Source: Sphingopyxis sp. GW247-27LB (GTDB taxonomy: Bacteria; Pseudomonadota; Alphaproteobacteria; Sphingomonadales; Sphingomonadaceae). Taken from it: DNA of 64,000 nt. Below are positions 26,115-34,740 of this stretch, piece by piece. A program made the translations under genes and the position numbers. Numbering within the stretch: position 1 is the first letter of the stretch; each line of letters begins with the position of its first letter. The stretch spans positions 54,358 through 118,357 of the forward strand of contig NZ_NIWD01000011.1 of NCBI RefSeq assembly GCF_002277025.1. Direction: 5' to 3'. The notes below the pieces were generated by a model. The model was not told the DNA's origin. It was given only the letters and a program-made list of their open reading frames with translations, and ran no database searches.

Positions 26115-28535
26115 ATGTTGCGCAGCCTTTTCGCTTCGACCTTCGGCTCGCTCACCCTCGGACGCCTTTATGTCGGCGTGACCCTGATCGGGCTCGCCCT
26201 CGCGCTCGCCGCGGCGATCCTGACCGGGCTCTTCGTGCGCCAGCAATATGGTTACGAAACGTTCATTCCCGGGCACGAACGCATCTTCCGCATGACCGGG
26301 ACCATCGCGCAGCCGGGCCAGCCCGAGCGCGTATCGGCGCTGACTCCCTCGATGCTCGCGGCGGCGCTCGCGGCGCGCAGCGACCGGATCGAAGCGGTCG
26401 CGCGTCTTTACCAGGGCGACCCTCTGGTCCGCGCGACCCCGGGGGCAGAGCCTATTCGCGCCGAGGGTTTCGTCTGGGCCGACCCCGCAATCTTTCGCGT
26501 CCTGCCGTTGGCGCGGGTCGCCGGGAATCTCGATACCGCGCTCGCCGAGCCGGGTACCGTCGTGCTCGCGCAAAGCGCCGCGCGGCGGCTGTTCGGGCGC
26601 GATGCGCCGCTCGGAGCGACGCTCGAGATCGCCGGCGCGGGCGGCGAAGCCCAGCGCCTGCGCGTCACCGCGATCATCGCCGACCTGCCGCCCGAGACCC
26701 ATCTCGACCTGCAGTTCGTCGCCTCCGGCATCGGCGCCGCTTCGCCGCTCGCGCAAGCCGATGCGAGCCCGGTGCCGACGATCAACCTCCCGATCCTGAC
26801 CTATGTTCGCGGCAAGCCGGTCACGACCGCCGCCGACCTCCAGCCGGCGCTCGACGCGGTCATCCGTCCCTTTCAGGCGATGGCGGCGGCGAGCGGCACC
26901 AAAGTCGGCGGCTATGCGATGCCGGTCGCCGCCATCCATTTCGGCCCGCCCGACGACAGCCCGCACGGCAAGCCGCGGGTCGATCCGGCAGTGGTCGTCG
27001 CGATCGGCGCGGTCGGCCTGCTGATCCTCGCGATGGCCGCCACGAGCTATATCGCGCTGATGACCGCGCGCGCCGGGCGGCGCGGCGCGGAGGTCGCGGT
27101 GCGCAAGGCGTGCGGAGCGGGGCGCGGCCGTCTGCTCGGGCAGTTTCTGGGCGAGAGCCTTCTCGTCACGCTCGTCGCGCTCGTCCTCGGCATGGGGATC
27201 GTCGAACTGGTGCTCCCCGCGGTCAACGGGCTGCTCGGGCTGTCGCTCGCCTTCGACCTGACGCGCGAGCCGGGGCTGCTGTTGCCGCTATCCGCGCTGT
27301 GGCTGGTCGTCGGCGTGGCATCGGGGCTCTATCCGGCGGTCATCCTGTCCTCCTTCCGCCCGGCGGCAGCGCTCGGCGGCGGGACGGTCGGGCTGGCGGC
27401 GCCGGCATGGATCGGGCGGATCATGGTGATCGTTCAGTTCGCGATCCTCGCGGGCCTGCTCGTCGCCGCGATCACCGTCTATCGCCAGACCGATTTCGCG
27501 TTGGATCGCGCGCTGGGCGCGGGCGAGCGAACCCTGCTCACCGTCGCCGCGCGCTGCCGCTCGGGCCTGCCGCAGGCGGCGCGCGAATTGCCCGGCGTGC
27601 GCGGCGCGAGCTGCTCGGCGCCGGGGGCATTCAACCTGGCGCCGCAAGGCGCGGTCACCGCGATCAATCGCGCGGGCCAGCGCTTCACTCCCGGCTTCGT
27701 CGAGGTCGACCCCTATTTCTTCGCGGTGACCGGGCTCCAGCCGCTGGCCGGGCGCGCCTTTTCACCCGCGCGCGATGCGGCCGGCGCGCGCGCCGAAGTC
27801 ATCCTCAACCAGACCGCCGCGCGCCATTTCGGCTTCGCCTCGCCGCGCGCGGCGATCGGCCAGCCGCTCGCCATCTCGCTGCAGGTCGGTCCCAATCCGC
27901 CGACCACGCCGTACATCGTCATCGGCGTCGTTCCCGATGCCGCCGCGTCCGTGTTCGAACCGGCCGGCGAACTGATCTACAATGCGGGCGTGCCCGAATG
28001 GGGCACGCTCGCGGTGGAGACGACGCCAGCGGCGCTGCCCGCCGTCCGTAGCGAACTCGCAAGGCTGTGGAAGGCGATGGGGGAGGGGGGAGCGCTCGAT
28101 GCGCGCCTTCTCTCGCAGATCGAGGCCGATCGCTATCGCGCGACGATCGTCCAGGGCTGGGTGATCGCCGCGTGCGCGCTCGTCGCGCTGGTCATCGCCG
28201 CGATGGGACTGTTCGCGCTGTCGGCCTATTCGGCGGACCGGCGGCGCAAGGAAATCGGGATCCGCCGCGCGATGGGCGCGTCGCCGGAGGCAATCGTCCG
28301 GTTGCTGCTCTGGCAATTCCTGCTCCCCGTGCTCGCGGCATGCGCGGTCGGCCTCGGCCTCGGCTACGGCGTCATGCGGCGCTGGCTCGACCAGTTCGTA
28401 TCGCGCACGGACCTGCCCTGGTGGCTGTTCGCGGCGGTGGCGGGGGCGGTGGTCCTCGTCGCGATGGCGGTGATGTCGGCACAGGTTCTGCGGGTCGCGC
28501 AAAGCCGCGTCGTGGATGCCCTTCGCTATGAGTGA
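26115..28535 (+). CDS. FtsX/MacB-type ABC permease with duplicated core
   Basis: This 806-residue protein has eight predicted membrane helices in two sets of four. Each set has a large periplasmic MacB_PCD-like domain (about 50-290 and 480-680) and an FtsX domain. The coupling blocks EVAVRKACGAGRGRLLGQFL and RRKEIGIRRAMGASPEAIVR are both present. Together with the preceding ATPase and adaptor it would form a drug, peptide or lipid exporter. The duplicated organisation (about 800 residues) is typical of SalY/YknZ-like permeases. It starts four bases after the ATPase stop. Confidence 0.92.
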   Translation: MLRSLFASTFGSLTLGRLYVGVTLIGLALALAAAILTGLFVRQQYGYETFIPGHERIFRMTGTIAQPGQPERVSALTPSMLAAALAARSDRIEAVARLYQGDPLVRATPGAEPIRAEGFVWADPAIFRVLPLARVAGNLDTALAEPGTVVLAQSAARRLFGRDAPLGATLEIAGAGGEAQRLRVTAIIADLPPETHLDLQFVASGIGAASPLAQADASPVPTINLPILTYVRGKPVTTAADLQPALDAVIRPFQAMAAASGTKVGGYAMPVAAIHFGPPDDSPHGKPRVDPAVVVAIGAVGLLILAMAATSYIALMTARAGRRGAEVAVRKACGAGRGRLLGQFLGESLLVTLVALVLGMGIVELVLPAVNGLLGLSLAFDLTREPGLLLPLSALWLVVGVASGLYPAVILSSFRPAAALGGGTVGLAAPAWIGRIMVIVQFAILAGLLVAAITVYRQTDFALDRALGAGERTLLTVAARCRSGLPQAARELPGVRGASCSAPGAFNLAPQGAVTAINRAGQRFTPGFVEVDPYFFAVTGLQPLAGRAFSPARDAAGARAEVILNQTAARHFGFASPRAAIGQPLAISLQVGPNPPTTPYIVIGVVPDAAASVFEPAGELIYNAGVPEWGTLAVETTPAALPAVRSELARLWKAMGEGGALDARLLSQIEADRYRATIVQGWVIAACALVALVIAAMGLFALSAYSADRRRKEIGIRRAMGASPEAIVRLLLWQFLLPVLAACAVGLGLGYGVMRRWLDQFVSRTDLPWWLFAAVAGAVVLVAMAVMSAQVLRVAQSRVVDALRYE

Positions 28536-28621
28536 AGGCGCGCGATCGACGGGCGTTGCCGTGCGATGGCGATCCGATGGCGCGCGCGTCCGGAAAAGCC
28601 GCCGGTTCGCCGAAGGGAGAG

Positions 28622-29095
28622 CTAGAGCGTCAGATGCTCGGTCGTTCGCGCCCATTCGGCGAGAGGGCCCTGCCGCTTGATCGATTTGAGGCACACCACC
28701 GACGCCAGACGGTGAACGCCCGGCAGTTTCGAAAGATCGTGCCGCAGAAGTTCGTCGAGATGGTGGACCGACCGCGCGAAAATCTTGAGCATATAGTCGC
28801 TGTCGCCCGCAGTGGTGTGGCATTCGACGACCGCGGGATGGGCGATGACCGCCGCCTCGAACTCGAGATGCGCGTCGAGATTGATCCGCACTTCGACGAA
28901 GCTCTGCACCTCGAGACCGAGCGCCGAGGGATCGAGGCACGCCGCATAGCCGTCGATGATCCCCTGCTTTTCGAGGCTGCGAACCCGCGACCAGCAGGGT
29001 GATTTGGAAAGGCCAACCCTTTCCCCGAGATCCGCGAAGGACTGGCGCCCATTCTCTTCGAGCGCGGCAATGATTTTCCAGTCGAGCCTGTCCAT
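28622..29095 (-). CDS. Lrp/AsnC family transcriptional regulator
   Basis: From ATG 29095 the 157-residue protein has an N-terminal HTH (DRLDWKIIAALEENGRQSFA, LGERVGLSKSPCWSRVRSLE) and a C-terminal RAM ligand-binding domain (VEVRINLDAHLEF, CHTTAGDSDYMLKIFA). The frame is open further upstream, but with no family likeness. In several proteobacteria an Lrp-type protein called KynR activates kynurenine genes in response to kynurenine; its place next to maiA and the kyn operon suggests that role. Candidate sites are at 29942 and 30014. Confidence 0.9.
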   Translation of the reverse strand: MDRLDWKIIAALEENGRQSFADLGERVGLSKSPCWSRVRSLEKQGIIDGYAACLDPSALGLEVQSFVEVRINLDAHLEFEAAVIAHPAVVECHTTAGDSDYMLKIFARSVHHLDELLRHDLSKLPGVHRLASVVCLKSIKRQGPLAEWARTTEHLTL

Positions 29096-29144
29096 ATGCC
29101 CTGCCTTGGTTGGAATGGTCCGGCCCGCCCCGCGGACGGGGCCG

Positions 29145-29786
29145 TCATTGAAAGTCGGGTTGCTTCTCGGGATGCGCGGCGGCGACAGCCGGAAGCGCGC
29201 GCGCCGCCTCCGCGGCGGCATGCGCGCGGGGGAAATTCGCCAGATCGACGCCATATCGCTCGGCATTGTAGATTTGGGGAACGAGATAGCAGTCGGCGAG
29301 GGTGATCGCGTCGCCAAAGGCGAACCGTCCGCCGTGACGCGCGATCAATTGCTCCAGTGCGAACAACCCCTCGCCGATCCAGTGGGTGATCCAGTCCTTC
29401 ACCTGCGCGTTGCTCGCATCGAACTGGCTGCGCAGCCGGGTCAGGACGCGCAGATTGTTGAGCGGGTGGACGTCGCAGGCGATGAGCGCCGCCATCGCGC
29501 GCACCATCGCCGCATCCCCCGCCGCGGCGGGAAGAAGCGGGGGCTCGGGCCAGGTGGCGTCGATCCATTCGATGATGGCCGGGCTTTCGAGATAGGTTGC
29601 GCCGCCATGCTCGAGCGTCGGGACCAGCCCGTGCGGCGCGATCGCGAGATAGGCCGGCGCGCGCTGATCGCCGGCGGGCAGGTCGTGCGTGACCTGCGCG
29701 AAGTCGACCTGCTTGACGTTGAGCGCGATGCGCACCCGGTAGGAGGCGCTCGATCGCCAATAACCATGGAGAATGGTGTCGCTCAT
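29145..29786 (-). CDS. maiA: Maleylacetoacetate/maleylpyruvate isomerase (zeta-class GST)
   Basis: This 213-residue GST-fold protein has the zeta signature YWRSSASYRVRIALNVK (residues 9-25), where the Ser-Ser-Cys/Ala motif binds glutathione, then PTLEHGGATYLESPAIIEWI, and the C-terminal FAFGDAITLADCYLVPQIYN. It isomerises the cis double bond of maleylacetoacetate (tyrosine pathway, downstream of phhA) or of maleylpyruvate (gentisate pathway). ATG 29786 follows GAGGGAG. It diverges from the phhA-kyn operon and shares its promoter region. Confidence 0.9.
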   Translation of the reverse strand: MSDTILHGYWRSSASYRVRIALNVKQVDFAQVTHDLPAGDQRAPAYLAIAPHGLVPTLEHGGATYLESPAIIEWIDATWPEPPLLPAAAGDAAMVRAMAALIACDVHPLNNLRVLTRLRSQFDASNAQVKDWITHWIGEGLFALEQLIARHGGRFAFGDAITLADCYLVPQIYNAERYGVDLANFPRAHAAAEAARALPAVAAAHPEKQPDFQ

Positions 29787-29941
29787 CTTGCTCCCTCGCG
29801 CACCGGGGCAAGGATGATCGCCGTTCCGGCCGCGACCTTGCTTATGCACCCATCGCCGACGCGCATCAACTGCGGTTCGTCGAATCGTTCCGCGATGATC
29901 GGGCAAGGCTCCAAATTCGTATTCGCTTTCGCAGTTGCGAA

Positions 29942-30024
29942 GAACATTGTTCCCAATCGAGGGCGATTTGAAAGACATGTGCGGGCTCTTCCGATCGGGA
30001 GGGGCGGAATTGCGAACAATGTTT
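29942..30024. promoter_or_regulatory. Two GAACA-N-TGTTC operator-like sites between maiA and phhA
   Basis: GAACATTGTTC (29942-29952) is a perfect palindrome. GAACAATGTTT (30014-30024) repeats it with one mismatch exactly 72 bases away, about seven helical turns. Both are preceded by TTGCGAA-like bases. They flank the divergent promoters of maiA and the phhA-kyn operon and suit a multimeric Lrp-type regulator such as the one at 28622. Binding is not shown. Confidence 0.5.
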
Positions 30025-30070
30025 CCCCCTCGGCGCCCTATTCTCTCCGGCAATCCATGGGGAGAGATGG

Positions 30071-30958
30071 GTGGCCGCGACGCACATATATGATGCCCCG
30101 CCCGAAGGGGCGGCGCCGGATTGGACGATAGACCAGCGTTGGCACGCCTTCACCGCGGAGCAGCACGCGACCTGGCGAACCTTGTTCGACCAGCAAACGG
30201 CGGCGCTTGCAGGCTATGCCTGCGATGATTTCCTGCGGGGTCTCGATCTGCTCCGGCAGATATCGCCGGGGGTTCCCGATTTCGCCGAACTCAACCGCCA
30301 TCTCCGGCCTGCAACCGGGTGGGAGGTCGTCGCCGTCCCCGGCTGGATTCCGAACCGGCCCTTCTTCGAGCATCTGACGAACCGCCGCTTTCCCGCCGCC
30401 AATTTCCTGCGGCCGCCCGAGCAGATCGGCTACAGCGAAGAACCCGACATGTTCCACGACATCTTCGGACATGTCCCGATGCTCATCAATCCGGCTTTTT
30501 CCGAGTTTCTGGTCGCTTATGGCGATGCCGGGCTGCGCGCGGAAAAGCTGGGCGCCTCCGATTTCCTCGGCCGGCTCTGGCTCTATACGACCGAGTTCGG
30601 CCTCGTCGTCGAACGCGGCGAACTGCGTGCGTTCGGCGGCGGGCTGCTGTCGAGCTATGCCGAAACCCTCGCGGCGCTCACCTCGCCCGAACCGCGCCGC
30701 ATCTGGCTCGATATCGAACGGGTGATGCGGACCAAATATCATTTCGACGAGTTCCAGCGCACCTATTTCGTGGTCGCGGGTTTCGAGGATCTGCTGCGCG
30801 CGACCGAGGAGACCGATTTTGCGAGCATTTACAGGAGGATTTCGGGCGAAGCCGCGCTCGATCCCGAGGATGCTTTCCCCGGCGACCGCGCCTATGATGG
30901 TCTCCTGCAACCGGTCCGGCCGGGACCGGCCTTCATGAACGGGGAGGCGCGGCGATGA
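30071..30958 (+). CDS. phhA: Phenylalanine 4-monooxygenase
   Basis: The 295-residue, pterin-dependent non-heme iron hydroxylase converts phenylalanine to tyrosine. The facial triad is visible as H129 and H134 in EPDMFHDIFGHVP and E175 in LYTTEFGL. PGVPDFAELNRHLRPATGWE and FFEHLTNRRFPAANFLRPPE are further family blocks. The start is GTG 30071 behind GGGGAGA. The stop overlaps kynA, so this gene leads the operon. No pterin carbinolamine dehydratase (phhB) is adjacent. Confidence 0.95.
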   Translation: MAATHIYDAPPEGAAPDWTIDQRWHAFTAEQHATWRTLFDQQTAALAGYACDDFLRGLDLLRQISPGVPDFAELNRHLRPATGWEVVAVPGWIPNRPFFEHLTNRRFPAANFLRPPEQIGYSEEPDMFHDIFGHVPMLINPAFSEFLVAYGDAGLRAEKLGASDFLGRLWLYTTEFGLVVERGELRAFGGGLLSSYAETLAALTSPEPRRIWLDIERVMRTKYHFDEFQRTYFVVAGFEDLLRATEETDFASIYRRISGEAALDPEDAFPGDRAYDGLLQPVRPGPAFMNGEARR

Positions 30959-31860
30959 TCAGGCAGACGAAGGACGGGGGCACCGACATCTTCGAGACCG
31001 AGATCGACGGCGAGACGATCCAGTGGGACAATGGCCTGACCTACGCGCGCCATATCCAGACGCAGCAGTTGCTATCGGCGCAGGTGCCGGTGTCGGACAA
31101 GCCCGACGAGATGCTGTTCATCATCATGCACCAGACGATGGAGCTGTGGATCAAGCTGGTGCTCCACGAGGCGCGGCTGGTGGTCGGGGCGATCCGCGCC
31201 GACCGGCTAGACCTCGCGGGCAAGGGGCTCGACCGGATCGCGACGATCCAGCGCCACATGATCCATAGCTGGGAAGTGCTTGCGACGCTGACCCCGCATG
31301 ATTTTCTGACCTTTCGCGGCTTCCTGCGCCGCGCGTCGGGGTTCCAGTCGCAGCAGTATCGCGAGCTAGAATATCTGCTCGGCAACAAGCGCGGCGACAT
31401 GATGGTCGTGCACAAGGAGGATGCGGCGGCGATGGCGCGGCTGCGCGCGGCCTTCGAGTCGCCGTCGCTCTACGACGAGCTTCTCCAACTGCTCGCGCGG
31501 CGCGGGTTCGACATTCCGGCCGATCATCTGAGCCGCGACTGGACCCAGCCTTACGAGCCGTCCGAGGCGGTCGAGAAGGCGTGGCTCGCCGTCTACACCG
31601 ACGTCGAGCGCCACTGGGACCTCTACACGCTCGCCGAGAAGGTTACCGCGCTCGAATATTATTTCCAGGAATGGCGCTTCAAGCACATGAAGACCGTCGC
31701 GCGCGTCATCGGCCACAAGCCGGGAACCGGGGGCTCGTCGGGGGTCAATTATCTCGTCAAGGCGCTGAACCTCAGCTTCTTCCCCGAGCTCTGGTCGATG
31801 CGCACCGAGATGGTCGCGCCGCGCGAGGGTGGGGATTATGCTCAAGGGGCGGGCGCATGA
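30955..31860 (+). CDS. kynA: Tryptophan 2,3-dioxygenase
   Basis: The 301-residue heme dioxygenase opens the indole ring of tryptophan to N-formylkynurenine. LTYARHIQTQQLLSAQ and FIIMHQTMELWIKLV hold the distal His and substrate contacts. WRFKHMKTVARVIGHKPGTG carries the heme-ligand His and the GTGGSSG loop that closes over substrate. The start overlaps phhA (ATGA) and the end overlaps kynB (ATGA). Length and motifs are complete. Confidence 0.97.
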   Translation: MIRQTKDGGTDIFETEIDGETIQWDNGLTYARHIQTQQLLSAQVPVSDKPDEMLFIIMHQTMELWIKLVLHEARLVVGAIRADRLDLAGKGLDRIATIQRHMIHSWEVLATLTPHDFLTFRGFLRRASGFQSQQYRELEYLLGNKRGDMMVVHKEDAAAMARLRAAFESPSLYDELLQLLARRGFDIPADHLSRDWTQPYEPSEAVEKAWLAVYTDVERHWDLYTLAEKVTALEYYFQEWRFKHMKTVARVIGHKPGTGGSSGVNYLVKALNLSFFPELWSMRTEMVAPREGGDYAQGAGA

Positions 31861-32486
31861 GCCGGATGTGGGACATTTCGCAGCCGCTCCACGCCGCGGT
31901 GCCCGTGTGGCCGGGCGAGCCGCCCTTCGCGCTCCACAGCCATGCGGTGATCGGCGACGGCTGCCCGGTCAATGTCGGGGCGATGTTCACGCCGCTCCAC
32001 GCGGGCACGCATGGCGACGCGCCGCTGCACTATGCCAATGACGGCGTGTCGTCGGCCGACAGCGACCTCGATCCCTATATCGGCCCCTGCGTGCTGCTCG
32101 ACGTCCGCCATGCGCGTGGCCGGGTGGAGGTGGGCGATATCGACTGGGACGCCGTCGCGGGCGCGACACGCGTCCTGCTGCGCACCTACGAGCATTTCCC
32201 CCATGACCAATGGGATTCGGATTTCACCGCGATCGCGCGCGAGGTGATCGCGCGGCTCGGCGCGATGGGGGTCCGCCTGATCGGTACCGACGCCGCCTCG
32301 CTCGATCCCGAACAGTCGAAGACGCTCGACGCGCATCACGCGGTCAAGGCCGCCGACATGCGCATCCTGGAGGGGCTCGTCCTCGATGAGGTGCCGCCGG
32401 GGCGGTACGAGCTCGTCGCGCTGCCGCTGCGCATCGTCGGCGCCGACGCGAGCCCGGTGCGGGCGATCTTGAGGGATTTGCCATGA
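31857..32486 (+). CDS. kynB: Arylformamidase (kynurenine formamidase)
   Basis: The 209-residue, metal-dependent cyclase-fold hydrolase has the zinc motif HAGTHGDAPLHY (about 52-63) and MWDISQPLHAAVPVWPGEPP at the start. GTDAASLDPEQSKTLDAHHA follows further down. It removes formate from N-formylkynurenine to give kynurenine. It overlaps kynA and kynU by four bases each, so the three genes are translationally coupled. Confidence 0.95.
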   Translation: MSRMWDISQPLHAAVPVWPGEPPFALHSHAVIGDGCPVNVGAMFTPLHAGTHGDAPLHYANDGVSSADSDLDPYIGPCVLLDVRHARGRVEVGDIDWDAVAGATRVLLRTYEHFPHDQWDSDFTAIAREVIARLGAMGVRLIGTDAASLDPEQSKTLDAHHAVKAADMRILEGLVLDEVPPGRYELVALPLRIVGADASPVRAILRDLP

Positions 32487-33724
32487 CCGGGACGCTCCTC
32501 GCCGCCGATGCCGCGGAACGCGACGCGGCCGATCCGCTCGCGGGTTTCCGCGATCGCTTCCAGCTCCGCGACGGCCTCATCTATCTCGACGGCAATTCGC
32601 TCGGCGCGCTGCCCAAGGCGACCGCCGATCGGCTGGCGCACGTGATCGCTCAGGAGTGGGGCGAAGGGTTGATCACCTCGTGGCTCGGCGCCGAATGGTC
32701 GACCGCGCCGCGCCGGATCGGCGACAAGATCGCGCGGCTGCTCGGCGCGGGGCCCGGCGAAATCATCGCGACCGATTCCACCTCGGTGAACATCTTCAAG
32801 GCGCTGACCGCCGCGCTATCGCTGCGGCCGGGGCGGGCGAAGCTGCTCTCCGAGGCGACGAACTTCCCGACCGACGTCTATATGATGCAGGGGATCGAGG
32901 CCTTTTCGGGCGGGCGGGTGAAGGCGGTGACTGCCGACCCCGATGCGGTTCTGGACGCGCTCGACGATGACGTTGCGGTGCTGCTCCTCACCCAGGTCCA
33001 CTATAAGTCGGGCCGCGTCCGCGACATGGCACAGGTCACGCGCAAGGCGCATGACGTCGGTGCTCTCGTCGTCTGGGATCTGAGCCACAGCGCCGGAGCG
33101 ATCCCCGTCGACCTGAACGGCGCCAACGCCGATTTCGCGATCGGCTGCGGCTATAAATTCCTCAACGGCGGCCCCGGTGCGCCCGCTTATCTGTTCGCCG
33201 CGGCGCGGCATCAGGCGGCGACGCCCGTGCTCTCGGGCTGGTTTGGCCACGCGCGGCCCTTTTCGTTCGAGGAAGATTATGATCCGGCGCCGGGGATCGA
33301 GCGTTTCCTCTGCGGAACGCCGCCGGTGCTCGGGCTCGCGGCGCTCGAGGCGGGCGTCGACCTGCTGCTCGAGGCCGACATGGACGAATTGCGCCGCAAG
33401 TCGCTGGCGCTCGGCGACCTGTTCATGGAGCGGATGGAGTCCCTTTGCGCCCGCTACGGCTTCACGCTGGTCAGCGAGCGCGACCCGGCGCGCCGGGGCA
33501 GCCAGGTCGCCTATGCCCATCCCCGGGGGTATGAGATCGTCCAGGCGCTCAAGGAACTGGACGTCATCGCCGACTTCCGCACCCCCGACGTGCTGCGCTT
33601 CGGGCTGACGCCGCTCTACCTGCGCTACCGCGACATCGTCGAGACGGTCGAGCGGCTCGATCGGGTCTGCGCGACCGAGGCGTGGGCGAAGCCCGAATAT
33701 CAAGAGCGGGCGGCGGTGACATGA
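32483..33724 (+). CDS. kynU: Kynureninase
   Basis: This 413-residue fold-type I PLP enzyme has IYLDGNSLGALPKAT near the start. WDLSHSAGAIPVDLNGANAD contains the aspartate that contacts PLP. K225 in GCGYKFLNGGPGAPAYLF forms the Schiff base. It cleaves kynurenine to anthranilate and alanine. Because no kynurenine 3-monooxygenase gene is present in this operon, anthranilate rather than 3-hydroxyanthranilate is the expected product. The stop overlaps the nitrilase-family gene (ATGA). Confidence 0.96.
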   Translation: MTGTLLAADAAERDAADPLAGFRDRFQLRDGLIYLDGNSLGALPKATADRLAHVIAQEWGEGLITSWLGAEWSTAPRRIGDKIARLLGAGPGEIIATDSTSVNIFKALTAALSLRPGRAKLLSEATNFPTDVYMMQGIEAFSGGRVKAVTADPDAVLDALDDDVAVLLLTQVHYKSGRVRDMAQVTRKAHDVGALVVWDLSHSAGAIPVDLNGANADFAIGCGYKFLNGGPGAPAYLFAAARHQAATPVLSGWFGHARPFSFEEDYDPAPGIERFLCGTPPVLGLAALEAGVDLLLEADMDELRRKSLALGDLFMERMESLCARYGFTLVSERDPARRGSQVAYAHPRGYEIVQALKELDVIADFRTPDVLRFGLTPLYLRYRDIVETVERLDRVCATEAWAKPEYQERAAVT

Positions 33725-34740
33725 GCGAGGTATCGATGCCCTTCCTGCCCAGGTCGAAGGTGGCGGCGGTGCAGGCCGCGCCGGTCTTTCTCGATCCCGC
33801 CGCGACGGTCGACAAGGCCTGCGCGCTGATCGCCGAAGCGGCCGGAAACGGTGCGAAGCTCGTCGCCTTTCCCGAGGTGTTCGTCGCCGCCTATCCCTAT
33901 TGGAACTGGTTGATGACGCCGATCGAGGGGGCCGAATGGCACGAACGCCTCTATCGCGCCTCGATCCTCGCCGAGGGGCCCGAGGTCGCGGCGCTGTGCG
34001 CCGCCGCGCGCGATCATGGCTGCACGGTGGTGATCGGGATCAACGAGCGCGACCCGGTCAGCGTCGGCACGATCTACAATTGCAACCTGATCATCGGCGC
34101 CGACGGCAGCCTCCTCGGGCGCCACCGCAAGCTCGTCCCGACCTGGGCCGAGAAGCTCACATGGGCGGGCGGTGACGGCGCCTCGATCCGTGTTTATGAC
34201 ACGCCCGTGGGGCCGCTCGGGACGCTGGCGTGCGGCGAGAATACCAACACGCTCGCGCGCTTCGCGCTGCTGTCGCAGGGCGAACTCGTCCATGTCGCCA
34301 ATTATATCGCGCTGCCGGTTGCGCCCGCCTCCTACAACATGGCCGAAGCGATCAAGATCCGCGCCACCGCGCACAGCTTCGAGGGCAAGGTCTTCACCAT
34401 CGTCGCCTGCTCGACGGTGAGCGAGGAGATCATCGCGGCGATGAGTGCCGACCGACCGGCGAACCGCGAATTGCTGTCGCGCCCGAACAGCGCCTTTTCG
34501 GGCGTCATCGACCCGCACGGCAACCTGATCGGCGACGCGCTGATCGACGACGAGGGCATCGTCTATGCCGAGATCGACCTTGGCGACTGCGTGCGGCCCA
34601 AGCTGATGCACGACATCGTCGGCGGCTATAACCGCTTCGACATCTTCAACCTGACGGTCGACCGGACTCCCCGCGCGTCGGCCCTGTTCGTGGACGAGGT
34701 CCCGCCCGCGGACGATCCCAGCGAGGAGGAGGCGTCATGA
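33721..34740 (+). CDS. Nitrilase-superfamily C-N hydrolase
   Basis: The 339-residue protein from ATG 33721 (overlapping kynU) has the catalytic triad E52 in AFPEVFVAAYPYWNW, K137 in GRHRKLVPTWAEKLTW and C171 in GTLACGENTNTLARFAL. The HRKLxPT block and length are those of branch-1 nitrilases, but members also include amidases. In this operon, after kynureninase and before a ring-cleaving cupin, a plausible job is releasing ammonia from an amide such as maleamate or maleamylpyruvate. That is inference; a true nitrile substrate remains possible. Confidence 0.88.
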   Translation: MSEVSMPFLPRSKVAAVQAAPVFLDPAATVDKACALIAEAAGNGAKLVAFPEVFVAAYPYWNWLMTPIEGAEWHERLYRASILAEGPEVAALCAAARDHGCTVVIGINERDPVSVGTIYNCNLIIGADGSLLGRHRKLVPTWAEKLTWAGGDGASIRVYDTPVGPLGTLACGENTNTLARFALLSQGELVHVANYIALPVAPASYNMAEAIKIRATAHSFEGKVFTIVACSTVSEEIIAAMSADRPANRELLSRPNSAFSGVIDPHGNLIGDALIDDEGIVYAEIDLGDCVRPKLMHDIVGGYNRFDIFNLTVDRTPRASALFVDEVPPADDPSEEEAS

